Positions 54,812-64,000 of a DNA stretch of 64,000 bases are shown here, one piece after another. The position numbers were made by a program, and so were the translations under genes. Each line of letters starts with the position of its first letter. Position 1 is the stretch's first letter. A model generated the notes under the pieces. It was not told the DNA's origin. It saw only the letters and a program-made list of their open reading frames with translations, and ran no database searches. Origin of the DNA: Cucumis sativus (lineage: Eukaryota > Streptophyta > Magnoliopsida > Cucurbitales > Cucurbitaceae); the NCBI RefSeq assembly GCF_000004075.3, contig NC_026661.2:4154001-4218000 (forward strand), given 5' to 3'.

Positions 54812-55629
54812 TGTCATCGTCACCTTGATGGAAGGCTGAGACTCAAGATACCCCAAATCTTCGAACGCTTGAAATTGTAGATACCAGAAAAATGTAGATT
54901 GCTGACATTACTTCTAGATAGTCACAATTGTTTCGAAGAAAAAATCGTTACGATATTCGAGATTATTTTGAAAGTTGTGTTTGTTGTTGGATATTAAGAT
55001 GAACTAATTTAAATCATCAATTTTCATAACCTTGTTCAATTACAACCTAAAAGAGAAAATAATTACTAGATTTCAATTTCTATTTCATCTTTGATTATGC
55101 TAATCATTTTTATCATCTTCATTATATTTATGAGTTTCCACGATATCCTAATCTTTATTGCTTTCTTCCTCCTTCCACCTCTTAATCCTTATTGAAAATT
55201 TTCTATTGCCCTATTTCCTACCTTTCCATGTTTATCATTATTATTGAATTTTTGTGAATCTCCATATTTTTTTTATCTTTTTTAAAACATTAACTTTGCA
55301 ATACCTACGATAAATATTGTTCTATACTCTCCAGAATCAGCAACGATAAACATTAAAAAATGTTATTTACTATTTGTTATAGTATCTACTATTTTCTATT
55401 GTTTTACTATTTTACCTTCATTATCTTTTTATTCTTTGTTACAATGTATACTATTTTTTCCCAAACTAAAAAAGTTTACACCTTAAGCACACCCGTGAAT
55501 TAAAATAATATACATTCTAAAGTTTGTAACCCAACTATAATAATCAACAATTATGATTACTAATTGTAATAAAAAAAGACGTGACAATCTATTTTATTTC
55601 AAATATAATAAAATGAATTAAATTATTTA

Positions 55630-55760
55630 AAAAAAATATAGCAAAATATTGCAATTTATCTATTACTATCCGTATCTTGATATATCGAGGTCTATCTAAA
55701 CACAACGATAGTGATATTTTACTCTATTTTGTAAATAGTCAACAAAAGTTTGTCGATTAA
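55630..55760. mobile_element. Palindromic MITE copy (diverged)
   Basis: ATATAGCAAAATATTGCAATTTATCTATTAC on one side and TTTTACTCTATTTTGTAAATAG on the other, with TCGAGGTCTATC and ACGATAGTGATA inside. It is related to the element in XRCC4 intron 2. Confidence 0.4.
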
Positions 55761-56082
55761 AGTAATTTTCCCAATTCAAAGTCGAAATCAAATAAAAGAA
55801 AATTAAATTAAAAAGGATAGAAAAAAGAAAAACGTACAGAAACATCACCTCATTGTTTTTCAAAATTTGAAACGAAGTCCCAAATAAAAGAGAGTAAGAG
55901 ACAGAATTGTATTATTAGCCCAAGACATCAATTCTCATCCAACGGCTAGTGAACCAATGCCGTCCGATCACTCGACCGTTGCAACTCCTAACGCTTGAAA
56001 TTCTCAGTATCCACCACCCTCCGATCCTCCCTCTCCTCGCGATCTCCGCCAAATCCAACGGCTCATTCTCTTCCCCTTTTCC

Positions 56083-56090
56083 TTTATATC
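56083..56090 (+). promoter_or_regulatory. Candidate TATA box of the first AGP gene
   Basis: TTTATATC in a C/T-rich context, 105 bases before the ATG. The same TTTATATC word precedes the third AGP gene at a similar distance. Confidence 0.4.
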
Positions 56091-56194
56091 TTCCCCTTCC
56101 CCTTCCCCCTTTTCTCCTCACCGAACACAAAACAGAAATCAAATCTTCTTCTTCTTCTTCTTCTTTTTCTCAAACTCTTTCTCTCATAATCCCA

Positions 56195-56458
56195 ATGGCT
56201 TCAAGAAGCTTCCTCGTTCTTCTTCTAGTGCTCGCTTTGGTAGCCTCTTCCGCTACGGCAGGGCATCATCATTCACACCCCAAGTCCCCGGCCCCTGCAC
56301 CTTCTCCAGCCGTTGTGGAAGCTCCGTCGGTTCCGCCGTCTTCGATTTCCGGGACTCCTGTTGAGGCGCCTGCTCCGGCAGCAAACGGCGCTGGTCTTGT
56401 TTCTGGATCAATGGCTGTTAGTGTTGGGATCTTTTTTGCTGCTGCTTTGTTTGTTTAG
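56195..56458 (+). CDS. Small classical arabinogalactan protein (GPI-anchored)
   Basis: 87 residues. An N-terminal signal peptide (RSFLVLLLVLALVASSATA, cleavage near 24) leads into a short His-rich stretch and a Pro/Ala/Ser core (SPAPAPSP, EAPAPAA), the setting for hydroxyproline arabinogalactan. The C-terminal hydrophobic tail (SMAVSVGIFFAAALFV) is a GPI-anchor signal. Such proteins sit on the outer face of the plasma membrane or in the wall; their molecular role is unclear. The frame is open upstream to 55949, but that part contains the TATA-like word and CTT repeats of the 5' UTR, so the Met at 56195 directly before the signal peptide is chosen. Confidence 0.88.
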   Translation: MASRSFLVLLLVLALVASSATAGHHHSHPKSPAPAPSPAVVEAPSVPPSSISGTPVEAPAPAANGAGLVSGSMAVSVGIFFAAALFV

Positions 56459-58382
56459 ATTCTTTTTTCTTGACTAATATTGGTTTTTGTTTACGACGAT
56501 GGAATTTAGTTATTTGTTTTATCATATTTATTTGATTTTATTGGTTTATATCACAGTTTGATTATGAGTATCAGATTTAATTCTGTGTTTATTTTGGTTT
56601 TGTTCAATTTATTTAGTTATATAGATTGCTCAAACTTTCCATTTAACTGCTGAGGATGAAAGTACACCAAAATGGAAAAGAAGTATCATTAAAATTATAA
56701 TCCCATCCCTCAATAGCAAGTTTTCTGCTTAGTTTTGTAGCATCAATCCATCCACATTTATGTGAATGCTTATCATTGATTGATATTCTATCAAGTCTAA
56801 TTAAGTTGGCACGTTTTTTGCTAAATCCAAATTCAAGCAACTAAAAAGCATACCATTTTGGCCACAACATCGAAGTACACTTAGGATTATAAGTGTTGAC
56901 GGTTTTTGATTAGGTTTGAAGGTGAAATCTCGAGTGAAAAAGGGGATATGAAACTGACCTTTTTGGCCTAAATCCATGAAACCCATCTGAGAAATGGATC
57001 ATTTGCTGAAGAGACATTTGGTTGCGGTTTGGTGATATTTGATTCGGTTTTCAAATATATTACATAAATTTTTTCATAATACTCGTACACAAATTAATTA
57101 GTCTATGGAATAAGTTTTGGTGAAATTCATTTCATAAAACTCATATTACATAATAAATAAGAAAATAGTTCATTGATTATGTAACAAAGTATTTATGTAT
57201 GAACACTACACAACAGCTGATCAAATTATTCCAACAATTATTTGAAATTGATTGTAGTATTTTACATATTCCTTTTTTGCATTTAGTCCAAATAAAAAGG
57301 TAAGCAATAATATAGTATGAGTTGGATTCTTTTGGATATATATTTATGTAATTTTGTTTGTGTAGGTGGACTTCTCATATCATATATATATATAATTCAT
57401 TTTTGTATCATATAACGAACTTAGAGGATGAATGTCCATTTTGTTGTACATACGATAATATAAATCTTGACATTATTTTTTTGTAATTGAAACATTTTTA
57501 ACTGTTTAACTTAAAAGATAAACCATTTAAAAAAAAACTTAATTTTTGATAATTACTCAAAATTACGCCAAACATACAATATAAAATAGGAGTTTTTGAA
57601 TTTCTTTATTCTCTAATCAACTTAATTGATCCAAATGGCCCTAAGTTGTTTTAATATTTAATATTTAATATTAATATAAAGTTTTTTTATAAAAAAAATT
57701 TGAACAAAACCATTAAAACAATTATAGGTTCATTTTATTGAAACCATTGGCAGCCAAATTTGCTGTAAAATGGAAAGCCCAAATTCCTTAAATATAAACC
57801 AATGTTGTATATATGCAAAGAAATTTTGGACATATAACAATCACATTAATTACAATTCAAAAAAGGGAAAATACAACCACATTTCAGAAGAAAAAAAAAA
57901 TCTAAAATCATAAAGTTAGATTTGTAAATAAATCTTTGTAGATATTCAACCACTAAATTTATGCTTTTAGAATTTGTCCCCCAAGATTTCTTTCTATATA
58001 TGTACACATGATTTTGTTCAATATGTAATTGAAAAGATTCAATTATAGAAAGATTTTCTAATAAACCTTAGAAATTTTGCTTTATATATATATATATATA
58101 ATTTAAAATTATTTGGAGGTAGAAATTCAAATAATTAAGAGAGGTTAGATTTGAAAATGTGATTGAAAATACATAACTAAATTGAATAATTTGATTTGGG
58201 ATTAATTTTTTATATAGATGATTTTCAGCAACCAAAAATAAATATGAAGTGAATGAAATTAAAATAGAGAAAGTAATTGATGGATAAAATGAACAAAATA
58301 ATGTAAAATGAAGAACAATTTGAATTCAAACATTGATAACATATTTAAACAAAAGAAACTCTAAAGTGATAATAATAAACCA
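56459..58382. other. Intergenic region between AGP genes 1 and 2
   Basis: AT-rich, with short TA runs (57388, 58085). No gene seen. Small minus-strand open frames at 56643-56986 have no family features. Confidence 0.5.
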
Positions 58383-58787
58383 TCAAAGGAGAGCAGCAGC
58401 AGCCATTGCTCCAATAGCCACCGATCCTACCATCGAGAAGCTGTTCTTAAACCCATCACTCTTTGCTTTCGACGGCGACAGTGCTTCCGAAGGCGGTTCG
58501 GCAATCCACGTCGGAGACGGAGAAGGGGAATCTGGTTGTGCAGTTGGTGGCTCATCGTGATGGGCCGGCGGCGGAACTGAAGTAGGCGACGGCGGTGGAG
58601 TACTGGGCTCGGTTTCATGGGACGGCGTTGGTGGTTGGGTAGGAGGCTTGGTGATGGGAGCCCATCTCCAGGGAGGGGAAAGGGAGGCAGGAGGAGTGGG
58701 CGACGGGGACGGGGACGGGGATATGGCAGCGGCGGAGAAGAGCAGCGCTGCCGCTAAGAGGGCGTTGAGAAGGAGAGAGTGAGGCAT
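58383..58787 (-). CDS. Classical arabinogalactan protein (GPI-anchored)
   Basis: 134 residues on the minus strand. Signal peptide NALLAAALLFSAAA (cleavage near 22), then a long core with SPSPSPSPTPP, PPTQPPTPS, STPPPSPTSVPPP and SPSPSPT repeats, dense in Pro/Ser/Thr and some His and Glu. It ends in a hydrophobic GPI signal (FSMVGSVAIGAMAAAALL). The composition fits extracellular arabinogalactan proteins. It is single-exon, and the start is preceded by a TATA-like box at 58844-58854. Confidence 0.86.
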   Translation of the reverse strand: MPHSLLLNALLAAALLFSAAAISPSPSPSPTPPASLSPPWRWAPITKPPTQPPTPSHETEPSTPPPSPTSVPPPAHHDEPPTAQPDSPSPSPTWIAEPPSEALSPSKAKSDGFKNSFSMVGSVAIGAMAAAALL

Positions 58788-58843
58788 TGTAATTGAGAAG
58801 GGGATTGGTTTTGTTTATGATGGAGAATTAAGACAATAATATT

Positions 58844-58854
58844 CATATAAATAG
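58844..58854 (-). promoter_or_regulatory. Candidate TATA box of the second AGP gene
   Basis: Minus strand CTATTTATATG, about 57-67 bases before the ATG at 58787. Confidence 0.45.
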
Positions 58855-59988
58855 GAGAAATGTTTGGGTAAATTTAAATTAATATTGATAATTTTTTTGG
58901 TAATTTATGTAAATTTGGTAATTATTGTGGTGTAAGATAAAAGTTTTCCATCTATATATTTATATATATCAAATACGCAAACTAAAATATCCCGTTGATT
59001 TACCATTTACTCGGTGTGTAGAGACTAAAATTAAAAAAAATGAATCGAAGTATATGAACAAAAACGAGATTTTAACTTATATTAGAAATTGTAAAAATAA
59101 AACATTTTTCAAAATATTTACACTTAAAAAATATTTCAATCTCTCTACATTTTACATTTATCGAAAAAGTTTTATCATATAACTCTATCAATTAAGAAAT
59201 TAACTCTAGTTACAAGTAGATTAAGTAACGTACTCCTAAACTTTAAATCAAGGTGTTGATAATGAATAATCAAAGTATGAATAAAGTGTACAGTGGGTAT
59301 CATATTGAACCGTTACGCTCTATTTTCGAAGTATTTGGAACTGTTGGATTGGTTGGAATTTGAAGTATTATTCTTATTTGAATTACAATTCATACTATTA
59401 ACTCGTCGCATGTTCATTGAGTATTCAAATAATAAATAAACAAACAAAACTCATTTAGAAGGTAACTATTTTTTTTCTTTTCACCTTTTCCATTTTTCTT
59501 AAGATCGGTTTCGATTTAATTCAATCCAATTCTTAATAAGTGAAAATTTGAACCATAGATCTCTTAATACATACTTTATTTCAGTTGAGTTAAGTTCAAA
59601 GTAGATCCATTTTAACAATAATCTTTCAACTTTATTGAATATTATACCTTAAACTAAAACAAGTATTTCTTTTACGATAAAATATGTGTTGAAAGTTGAA
59701 TGAAATGAAAGAGTAGCCCAAAGACGATTTGGTAATTTTGCTTCTCTTTAATTCAATTGGTGATTAAAACTCGACTGAGTGTTTGCATTTGACATATCAT
59801 TGAAGTAGATGACTCACTCACACCATTTAGATATACACCAATAGTTGAGGAAGTTTATTACATCGTTATTCATGTTATCTCATTATTTGTGTTAACTTAT
59901 ATTTCTCGTAAGATAACTACAGCCGATATTCACGGAAAGTAATTTGTTTGAGGAGCTTTCTCACCCGAAACAACTTTATCTCCCTCCC

Positions 59989-59996
59989 TTTATATC
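59989..59996 (+). promoter_or_regulatory. Candidate TATA box of the third AGP gene
   Basis: TTTATATC in a CCCTCCC...CCCCC context, 74-81 bases before the ATG, followed by a C/T-rich leader with a CTCTCTCTCTC run. Confidence 0.45.
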
Positions 59997-60069
59997 CCCC
60001 ACTCCCATACACATCTCTCACAAAACTCCCTTCCAACTTCACAACCTCTCTCTCTCTCCACATCCATCA

Positions 60070-60393
60070 ATGGCTTCCCTCCCCATCACACTTATGGCAC
60101 TAACGGCCCTATTCCTCATCACCTCCACCTTCGCTCAGTCTCCAGCCCCGTCGCCCAAGAAATCACACCACCCCCACTCCCACTCTCCCTCTCCCCATAA
60201 TTCCCCTATCCTTTCTCACAAATCGGTGTCTTCACCTTCGCCTTCACCGTCGCCTTCTCCAGTCGCTTCTTCCTCACTCCCTCCGGCCAATGCTCTTGCT
60301 CCTGCTCTTCTCTTTAATGATGCTATTACCAACACTTTCGCTGTCTCGGCTTCTCTCTTCACCGCCGTCTCCGCCGCTGCTTTCCTCTTCTAG
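60070..60393 (+). CDS. Classical arabinogalactan protein, His-rich (GPI-anchored)
   Basis: 107 residues. Signal peptide ITLMALTALFLITSTFA (cleavage before QSPAPSP, where an N-terminal pyroglutamate is usual in AGPs), a basic His/Ser stretch (KKSHHPHSHSPSPH), then SPSPSPSPSPV, and a hydrophobic C-terminus (FAVSASLFTAVSAAAFLF) typical of GPI addition. The frame is open upstream to 59944, but the TATA-like word and C/T leader fall there, so the Met at 60070 is preferred. It shares its layout, though little exact sequence, with the two AGP genes to its left. Confidence 0.87.
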   Translation: MASLPITLMALTALFLITSTFAQSPAPSPKKSHHPHSHSPSPHNSPILSHKSVSSPSPSPSPSPVASSSLPPANALAPALLFNDAITNTFAVSASLFTAVSAAAFLF

Positions 60394-62337
60394 ATCTCCA
60401 CTCCTTCTCCTTTCTATGTGCTAATTACACATTTCTCTATTCCCTCTTTTTAAATATTTTTGCTCGCATAGTTTCTAAGGCATGGTGGAGTTTTGAGTTT
60501 GTAAAACATTTTCTTCCTTATTTGAATTTATCATATAAACTTTATTTCTATTTATTCTGATTAACTCATATCGATTTGAATTTTTTAGTCGTGTTTGCTC
60601 CAATGAAAACGTAATACATCAATAGTATTAAGAAGAGTAAACCCTATTTGATTACTTGACATCCGAAGCACATCTTACATGGTATATTACTAATATTGTC
60701 ATGATCATTACTCTTAAGACCTTTCACCTAAAAGATTATCAATTTCACATCGTTATCGCTATCGTTACCACTTGATCTTCGAAAGTAAAGATAAAAAACG
60801 ACTATAACAGTGAATTTTCATAAGTGAATAAAATAAATAAATTACATTTGTGATACAAAATCGTTCCAACTAATCCATTTAATAAAAATACCATAATGAT
60901 TAATATACTAATTTTCATTATTAACTTGATAAACTTGAATTTCCCCCCTACAGTTTGTGGGTAGAGAGGCAGATTCTTCATTCACATAATAATTATAATC
61001 ATCACATAAAAGTTGTTTCTTTTTTTCCTTTAATTTTATGTAGTTTGACAAAGTCTAAAATGAATTCAAACTCACATATTTAAATTTCAAATGGGTATTA
61101 AACAGCAGAATGGAAAAACAAACATATGTTAAAAAGTTGATAAAATTGAAAAAGAAGTTTTTTACCAAAATTTTATCTATTATTGTCCTTCAGATCTAAA
61201 ATTATTTGAGATCCAAAAGAATTATGTTCAGATCTAAAAGGGAACAAGAGGTGGGGTTAGGGGAGAGGGAGGAGACCCCAAGGCATGGAGACTGGGCACA
61301 CGAACCTGAGAAAAAATATCAACCAATTGAGACTTCATCTTTCTTTTAGTACGATCAAACCGAGAGATTTGAACCACAAATTTATTTAGTTATTAACTAT
61401 CTATGGATGCTAGCCGAGCTAGGTTTCTTTTGAGTTAAATTAGCTTGATCAATACAATAGATCAACACCTCAAACTGAAACATATTTTTATAAAATCGTG
61501 CTTGTATTTGTGTGTGCAACTTACTCAATCTAGAAATACACAATTGTTGGCATTCAATAAAAATTTACTTTTGGTTTTTTGGGTTTGAAGTTGATGTCTA
61601 TTTGGTTTTTGAAGTTTCAAAAGATGCATGTTGATCCCTCATGTTTATAAAATAATTTTGAATGGTTCATAACTTAACTTTATAAATAGAAATATATTGA
61701 TTGTGCCGTTAACTCACCTTGCGTTATCTGGTTATTGGCCATGTCTTTTTCTTTTTAATATTTATGAGTGTTTAACCCAACTAACATGCAACTCATTTAA
61801 TTTTATGGGATAATATGTCTAACTCTACAACATTTAAGTGTCAAGAAAACCCGTTCAATATTAAAATAATCTTTATATAGTAGTTGGCCATCATATACCG
61901 AAATCCATATTTCCCTATCCGTGATGATCACCTATCTAAGATTTAATATCTACTAATTGTAGCGTGTCTTTATCTACCATTCACACTTTTAGTAGATATA
62001 TATTGGACATTTGAAAATAGGTACTATTTTAATAATATATACATATATATATATATATATTGATCCGACATTTGAATGCTTTGTCACTTGTTTGCTCTAA
62101 TCTGCCTTATTTCTTCTTTATTCGGTTCGTTCGTATCTATCTTCGACTTATCTACTTTTAGTTTCCACTCTTCCACCTACGATAAAAAAGAGACAAGAAC
62201 ACATAAGTTTGTTTCTAAAATTCGAAATTTGACAATTTTCAATAAATTTTCAGCGATGAAAGATGACTCGGTTGGTGAAACCTCGTGGATGAAACACGAA
62301 AAAAGAAATGAAATTAGATAGAGAGATATATACAAAC
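60394..62337. other. Intergenic region after AGP gene 3
   Basis: No gene found. 60640-60910 contains diverged words of the Tourist-type element (GTTACCACTTGATCTTC, AACAGTGAATTTTC). TA runs near 62043. A further 3' exon of the next minus-strand gene may hide here. Confidence 0.45.
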
Positions 62338-63913
62338 CTTGTGGAGGATATCTTGTGTTAGGTGAGCATCATGGGCAATTTCCTTAGAATAACTTTCTAC
62401 AACTTCAGCTGCCTCTTTCAGCTTACTCTTCTCAGGAAGTTTCTCACAAATTTTTGTTGATACTTTCTCTGTTAGTTCTGCTACCTTTTCTACTACTTCT
62501 GCTACATTTTCCGCCTCTTCGATCACCATTTCCGCTTCATCTAAACGTTCGATGTCAATCACACATATCAACTTATTAGTTTCATGTCGACAAAAGCATT
62601 AATCATAAAAATATATTTTTACAATTTAGCAGTTGAGTTTTCTGTTTCTTTAATACTATACTAACCTATCGACTATAATCGATAAATATAACATTTTTTT
62701 TTTCAAGACAAGGTGACTATTGATTATTAAGAAATTTTAATATCCTAGTTTTAAAAATTTAAATCGATAAATATCACATTCACGTGTTGATTTATATGTT
62801 TTGTTGTTAGATTTTAAAAGTGTTTTTCAAAATCAAAACCGTAAACGAAAAAAAGAACGAGGAGTTTTAAAAAAACTTGTTTTAATTTTTAGAAATTGAC
62901 TAAAATTTCAAATGTTTATATTGGAATATAACAATTACAATTTTTAAAAATAAAATAGTTACCAAAATTGGATTTAGTTTTTTAAATTTTCTTTGTCCAA
63001 ACATTACTTTCACCCAATTTCTAATAATTTTTTTTAAAATTAAAAAAAGGTAATTTCAAAATTGAAAAACAACCATATCCCAAATATATTATTTAAATTG
63101 AAATAATAATAATAATAATACCAAAAATAATTAGAAAATACATAACAATATTTTTAAAAATAACAAAATAAATTAAAATATTTATAAGCAATACAAAATT
63201 TTAGATTCAATAACGATAAAAACTGATAGGATTCTATTAATGTTACTGATAAATATTGATAGAATTTGAAAATTTAGCTGATAAATTTTTTTGTCAAATT
63301 TACTATTTTTTTTTTTACAATTGCTGAAATAATATACCTTCAATTCTTTGCAATTTATTCCAATTGGGTACCAATAGGGACAATAGGGCTCCAAAAATCC
63401 ACTTTGCCCTAAATTCATTCAATCAATGAAGAATAAATAATGACTAAAATTGTGATAAAATATAAAAATAAAAAATAATTGAAGATTAGAATTTTGAATA
63501 TATATTGTTTTTGAGTTAATTACCAATTAGGAGGGACGAAGAAGAAAAAAGTTGATATTGATGGCCGATCTTCATCTTTACTTTCCTCTTTCTCTCGTCT
63601 CATCCTATATCCATTATTCAAATTCAAAACCAAAAGGAAGGATTATATTAGACTCTTCAAATATCAAATATTTTGCAAAATATTATCACATCTAAAATAC
63701 TAACCAGCTGGGACGACAACAGTAGGATCTGAGTAGGGATGACATATAAGTTGTGGATCCAAATGGGACCATGGCGACCGAGGAGGAGGAGGAGGAGGAG
63801 GAGGCCTGCAGAGGTTCGGATACCCGACGACGACGATATGTCGAGGAAGAGTCGTCTGTCTTACGAAAGAGTTGAAGAAGCAAGGTTCTCCAATGACCAA
63901 ACTTGGACGACAT
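62338..63913 (-). CDS. Unidentified plant protein, helical charged C-terminus (provisional model)
   Basis: Provisional minus-strand exons 63913-63705, 63604-63524, 63408-63338 and 62540-62338 join in one frame. After a Ser/Arg-rich N-terminus (MSSKFGHWRTLLLQLFRK, a poly-Ser run from the GGA repeat at 63780-63800) comes a short hydrophobic segment, AKWIFGALLSLLVPNWNKL, directly followed by a strongly charged helical region (DEAEMVIEEAENVAEVVEKVAELTEKVS ... LPEKSKLKEAAEVVESYSKEIAHDAH). I recall a plant family with this hydrophobic-then-Val/Glu-rich layout and plastid targeting, but cannot name a function. The 3' end is open: the last exon may splice at 62338 or read through to a stop at 62314. 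The start may also lie further upstream. Exon 2 is the least certain. Confidence 0.55.
63190..63310. mobile_element. Palindromic MITE-like words
   Basis: ACTGATAGGATTCTATTAATG and TGATAAATATTGATAGAATT resemble the TATCA-TGATAGA family, heavily diverged. It lies in the third intron of the provisional gene. Confidence 0.3.
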
Positions 63914-64000
63914 GTCTGAACACAGAGACGACCTCTCAAAGTTATACTGATGATATCTAAAGATGATCACAGAAAGAAGTAAAACTAAAACCTTAATACT

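Larger units (their letters stand above)
54812..56194. other. Intergenic region between MCM9 and the first AGP gene
   Basis: MCM9 3' flank, AT-rich DNA, a diverged palindromic MITE (about 55630-55760), then the promoter and 5' UTR of the AGP gene with a CTT/TTC run at 56143-56170. Confidence 0.5.
58788..60069. other. Divergent intergenic region between AGP genes 2 and 3
   Basis: The two AGP genes are transcribed away from each other, so this 1.28 kb holds both promoters. It is AT-rich with no gene seen. Confidence 0.5.

Noticed and set aside
55949..56194. N-terminal extension of the first AGP frame
   Set aside because: The extension contains the TATA-like word and CTT repeats and would bury the signal peptide inside the protein.
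58400..58780. GC-rich repetitive stretch as possible satellite or CRISPR-like array
   Set aside because: The repeats are Pro/Ser codons of the AGP gene, irregular and in frame.
59944..60069. N-terminal extension of the third AGP frame
   Set aside because: Same reasoning: TATA-like box and C/T leader lie within it, and the signal peptide begins at 60070.
63700..63960. Poly-Pro and poly-Arg frames around the GGA repeat
   Set aside because: Low-complexity shadows of the GGAGGA run; only the Ser-rich frame splices in phase with the following exons.

Overview
The window is nuclear DNA of a dicot plant. Its genes are split by many introns in AT-rich DNA, several proteins carry plastid-type N-termini, and the intergenic DNA is full of degenerate retrotransposons and small inverted-repeat elements. 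A palindromic repeat built on TATCAGTGATAGA-like words occurs at four sites. I associate it with cucurbits such as cucumber or melon, but that assignment is a recollection and not proven here. No tRNA, rRNA, CRISPR array or bacterial-type operon was seen.

Layout. 1-6012: two defective Ty3/gypsy LTR retrotransposons, a minus-strand element nested in a plus-strand chromodomain element. The outer one sits in the last intron of an OPR (old yellow enzyme / 12-oxophytodienoate reductase-like) gene. 6013-16627: a scrambled tandem cluster with one OPR terminal exon (6091-6677), one orphan first exon (10355-10569) and one complete four-exon OPR gene (12730-14714). Two decayed UGT85-type glycosyltransferase relics and a duplicated scrap of the neighbouring XRCC4 gene lie among them. 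16628-20079 (minus): XRCC4, DNA end joining. 20914-24453 (minus): nitronate monooxygenase-like flavoprotein. 26229-29140 (minus): plastid class II DAHP synthase, first step of the shikimate pathway. 30774-34920 (plus): MenA/ABC4-type phytyltransferase of phylloquinone synthesis. 36569-54811 (plus): MCM9 helicase, 20 exons over 18 kb, its introns holding LINE pieces, a TRIM, a hAT-type MITE, a Tourist-type MITE, a minisatellite and an RPL30 retropseudogene. 56195-60393: three small GPI-anchored arabinogalactan-protein genes. 62338-63913 (minus): an unidentified gene with a hydrophobic patch and a charged helical region.

I worked out exon boundaries by hand from GT/AG signals, reading-frame phase and recalled family sequences. 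For each multi-exon gene the summed coding length closes exactly in frame: OPR 369 aa, XRCC4 233, nitronate monooxygenase 336, DAHP synthase 515, MenA 404, MCM9 659. MenA needs one GC-AG intron to do so.

The genes do not form one pathway. DAHP synthase and MenA both belong to plastid chorismate metabolism, and XRCC4 and MCM9 both to genome maintenance, but plant gene order makes these neighbourships probably coincidental. I found no convincing new molecular system. The most informative material is the evolutionary record: a nested retroelement splitting an OPR gene, a microhomology-joined OPR/UGT/XRCC4 duplication, transposons with readable target-site duplications, and a 40-bp duplication exactly over a splice acceptor.
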